A stretch of 64,000 nt of DNA, from positions 1 to 64,000 of the forward strand of contig NZ_FNJM01000015.1 in the NCBI RefSeq assembly GCF_900104115.1, given 5' to 3'. Below are positions 62,356 to 64,000 of the stretch, piece after piece. Positions within the stretch are counted from its first letter, which is position 1, and every line of letters begins with the position of its first letter. The stretch comes from Clostridium gasigenes. Its GTDB lineage: Bacteria > Bacillota > Clostridia > Clostridiales > Clostridiaceae. The position numbers were made by a program, and so were the translations under genes. The notes under the pieces were generated by a model. The model did not search any database. It was not told the origin of the DNA and worked only from the letters and a program-made list of their open reading frames with translations.

Positions 62356-63132
62356 ATGTACAGTAATGAAATTGATAAAATAGCCCATTCAGCAGAAGTT
62401 AAAATTGGGTTATACAAAAAAGGAAAAACTAGATATTTAACTAGTGCAATCATTGGAAGTTTATTTGTAAGTCTTGGTATTATGCTTATTTATACTATTG
62501 GTGGAATAATGAAGCATGGTGGTTCAGCAAATTATAAAATAGTAATGGGATTATCATTTGGTGTTGCTTTAAGTTTAGTTTTAATGGCTGGTGGAGATTT
62601 ATTTACTAGTAATGCTATGATAATGACACTTGGTGGACTAGAAAAGAAAGTTACATGGAAAGATGCTTTAACTATTTGGTTTGGTAGTTGGATTGGTAAT
62701 ATAATAGGTGGAGTAATTGGTGCTACACTATTCGTGCAAGCTGGACTTGCTAGTGGAGCTAACTCTTATATTGGAGATTTTATAGTAAGTAGTTCAATTT
62801 CTAAAATTGAGATAGGATTTATGCCTCTTTTAATAAAGGGTATATTATGTAACATACTTGTTTGTTTAGCTGTATGGATGACGTATAAGTTAAAAGAAGA
62901 AACAGCGAAAATATTAATGATATTCTGGTGTTTATTTACATTTATAACAGCAGGATTTGAACATAGTGTAGCTAATATGGGAATGCTTGCAATGGGTTGG
63001 ATGATTGATCCTGCGCAAGTGACTTTAGCAGGTTACGCTTATAACATAATTGTAGTATCTATAGGTAACTTTATAGGTGGAGTAGTGTTCGTAGCACTTC
63101 CGTACTATTATATAACTAAGGATAAAAAATAA
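62356..63132 (+). CDS. Formate/nitrite transporter (FNT) family channel
   Basis: 258 residues, six helices. The FNT features are seen: MAGGDLFTSNAMIMTLGGLEKKVTW in the first half (omega loop region), WFGSWIGNIIGGVIGA, and FEHSVANM in the second half with the central His. It probably carries formate, nitrite or a related small anion; the exact one is not resolved. A weak GGCGGGATG site precedes the ATG. Confidence 0.9.
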   Translation: MYSNEIDKIAHSAEVKIGLYKKGKTRYLTSAIIGSLFVSLGIMLIYTIGGIMKHGGSANYKIVMGLSFGVALSLVLMAGGDLFTSNAMIMTLGGLEKKVTWKDALTIWFGSWIGNIIGGVIGATLFVQAGLASGANSYIGDFIVSSSISKIEIGFMPLLIKGILCNILVCLAVWMTYKLKEETAKILMIFWCLFTFITAGFEHSVANMGMLAMGWMIDPAQVTLAGYAYNIIVVSIGNFIGGVVFVALPYYYITKDKK

Positions 63133-63152
63133 AATACATATATAATAAAATC

Positions 63153-63195
63153 AAAAGGTTAAGTTTTCATTTGTTGAAAACTTAACCTTTTTTAT
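63153..63195. terminator. Bidirectional terminator between FNT gene and ilvE
   Basis: AAAAGGTTAAGTTTTCA (63153-63169) and TGAAAACTTAACCTTTT (63175-63191), a 17-bp stem with A- and T-runs on both sides. Confidence 0.92.
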
Positions 63196-63199
63196 TTAC

Positions 63200-64000
63200 T
63201 TAAACTTTGTAGATCCAACCTTCTGGAGCTTCTACATCTCCAAATTGAATGCCACAAAGAATTCTATATAATTCTTTTACAATTGGACCAACTTCAGTTT
63301 CACTATGGAACACATGAAGTTCATCTTTATAAGATATTCCACCAATTGGAGTTATAACAGCAGCAGTGCCACAAGCACCAGCTTCTTTAAATTCACTAAG
63401 GTTATCAGCCAATACATCCCTTTCTAAAACTTCAAGATTTAAGTAGTCTTTAGCTATATCAATTAATGAATACTTTGTTATACTTGGAAGAATTGAAGGT
63501 GATATTGGTGTAATAAATTTATTATCCTTTGTTATTCCAAAGAAGTTTGCAGCACCTACTTCTTCTATTTTTGTATGGGTAGCTGGATCTAAGTAAATAC
63601 AATCTGTAAATCCTTTTTCAGCTGCTATTTTATGTGGTTGCATTGAAGCTGCATAGTTTCCACCAACTTTTTGTCCACCAGTACCTTGAGGTGCAGCTCT
63701 ATCATAATCTGAAATTATAAAGTTGCATGGAGCAAGTCCACCTTTAAAATATGGGCCAACAGGCATACAAAATACTGAAAAAATATATTCTGAGGCTGGT
63801 TTAACCCCTATGTTATTTCCAACACCTATCATAAATGGTCTTAGGTAAAGAGTAGCTCCAGTTCCGTAAGGTGGAACAAAATGTTCGTTAGCTCTAACAA
63901 CTTGCATGCAAGCATCAATGAACTTTTCTTCAGGGATTTCAGGCATTAATAACTTCGCATTACTGTCATTCATTCTTGCAGCATTTCTATTTGGTCTAAA
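63200..64000 (-). CDS. ilvE: Branched-chain amino acid aminotransferase, 5' end beyond the window
   Basis: At least 266 residues, reading into the window edge ([12 protein letters not shown]). Class IV PLP-enzyme motifs are [29 protein letters not shown] (with the PLP lysine in the KVGGNYA region), [21 protein letters not shown] and [15 protein letters not shown]. It exchanges amino groups between branched-chain amino acids and 2-oxoglutarate. The family is about 340-360 residues, so roughly 80 N-terminal residues are missing here. Confidence 0.92.
   Translation of the reverse strand, partial: FRPNRNAARMNDSNAKLLMPEIPEEKFIDACMQVVRANEHFVPPYGTGATLYLRPFMIGVGNNIGVKPASEYIFSVFCMPVGPYFKGGLAPCNFIISDYDRAAPQGTGGQKVGGNYAASMQPHKIAAEKGFTDCIYLDPATHTKIEEVGAANFFGITKDNKFITPISPSILPSITKYSLIDIAKDYLNLEVLERDVLADNLSEFKEAGACGTAAVITPIGGISYKDELHVFHSETEVGPIVKELYRILCGIQFGDVEAPEGWIYKV

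Overview
The window is AT-rich, with short intergenic gaps, strong AGGAGG-type ribosome binding sites and many U-tract terminators. Gene content (ethanolamine microcompartment operon with EutV/EutW, T-box and cobalamin leaders, sortase-anchored nucleotidase, MntA/HepT, DUF2207, EFR1 flavodoxin-ferredoxin, oleate hydratase) points to a gut-type Clostridium sensu stricto or a close relative. I cannot name the species. No rRNA, tRNA or CRISPR array was seen.

Layout. 1-0.3 kb: 3' end of an IS3-family transposase. 0.3-9 kb: scattered metabolic and transport genes (flavin amine oxidase, DUF5692 membrane protein, secreted CBM25-like protein, EFR1 protein, class II Fic protein, YjdM, Crp/GNAT pair, paired small DMT transporters). 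9.2-14.4 kb: ABC transporter, PepSY protein and OmpR-type two-component system. 14.5-15.4 kb: MntA/HepT toxin-antitoxin. 15.5-19.3 kb: MerR-GyrI pair, DUF2207 protein, VanZ-like protein. 19.6-27.8 kb: six-gene exopolysaccharide locus with a BcsA-like synthase lacking PilZ, a BcsB-like protein, a DUF2334 deacetylase-like protein, a glycoside-hydrolase-like protein, and a membrane GGDEF protein whose active site is lost but whose c-di-GMP I-site remains. This resembles Listeria Pss. 28.1-31.9 kb: YfkN-like wall-anchored nucleotidase, followed by an NCS2 nucleobase permease.

33.7-51 kb: ethanolamine utilization. The order is eutG, S, P, V, W, A, B, C, L, a BMC protein with a SAP-like tail, E, M, T, pduL-type eutD, an Eut-associated protein, eutN, a PduT-like tandem BMC protein, eutH, eutQ. 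Three leaders (before eutG, eutS and eutA) carry the dual-hairpin EutV antiterminator. An adenosylcobalamin riboswitch follows and precedes a DUF4430 protein and an ECF S-component, probably the corrinoid uptake route for EutBC and EutT.

51.0-54.5 kb: a HutP-family RNA-binding antiterminator gene, then a consensus promoter, then a leader with 17 UAG triplets in about 137 nt, then a terminator, then a three-gene COG2984-type ABC importer. I read this as a HutP-like/UAG-array switch on an importer rather than on hut genes. Two of the three histidines that bind metal in Bacillus HutP are replaced, so the ligand may differ. This is the best candidate for an undescribed system. 55.1-56.8 kb: a T-box leader with a UGC (Cys) specifier before a TcyP-like cystine symporter. 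56.9-64 kb: sigma factor and partner, TetR regulator, oleate hydratase, signal peptidase I, FNT channel, and the start-truncated branched-chain aminotransferase. A family of MITE-like inverted repeats occurs at about 11.6, 59.2 and 62.2 kb.
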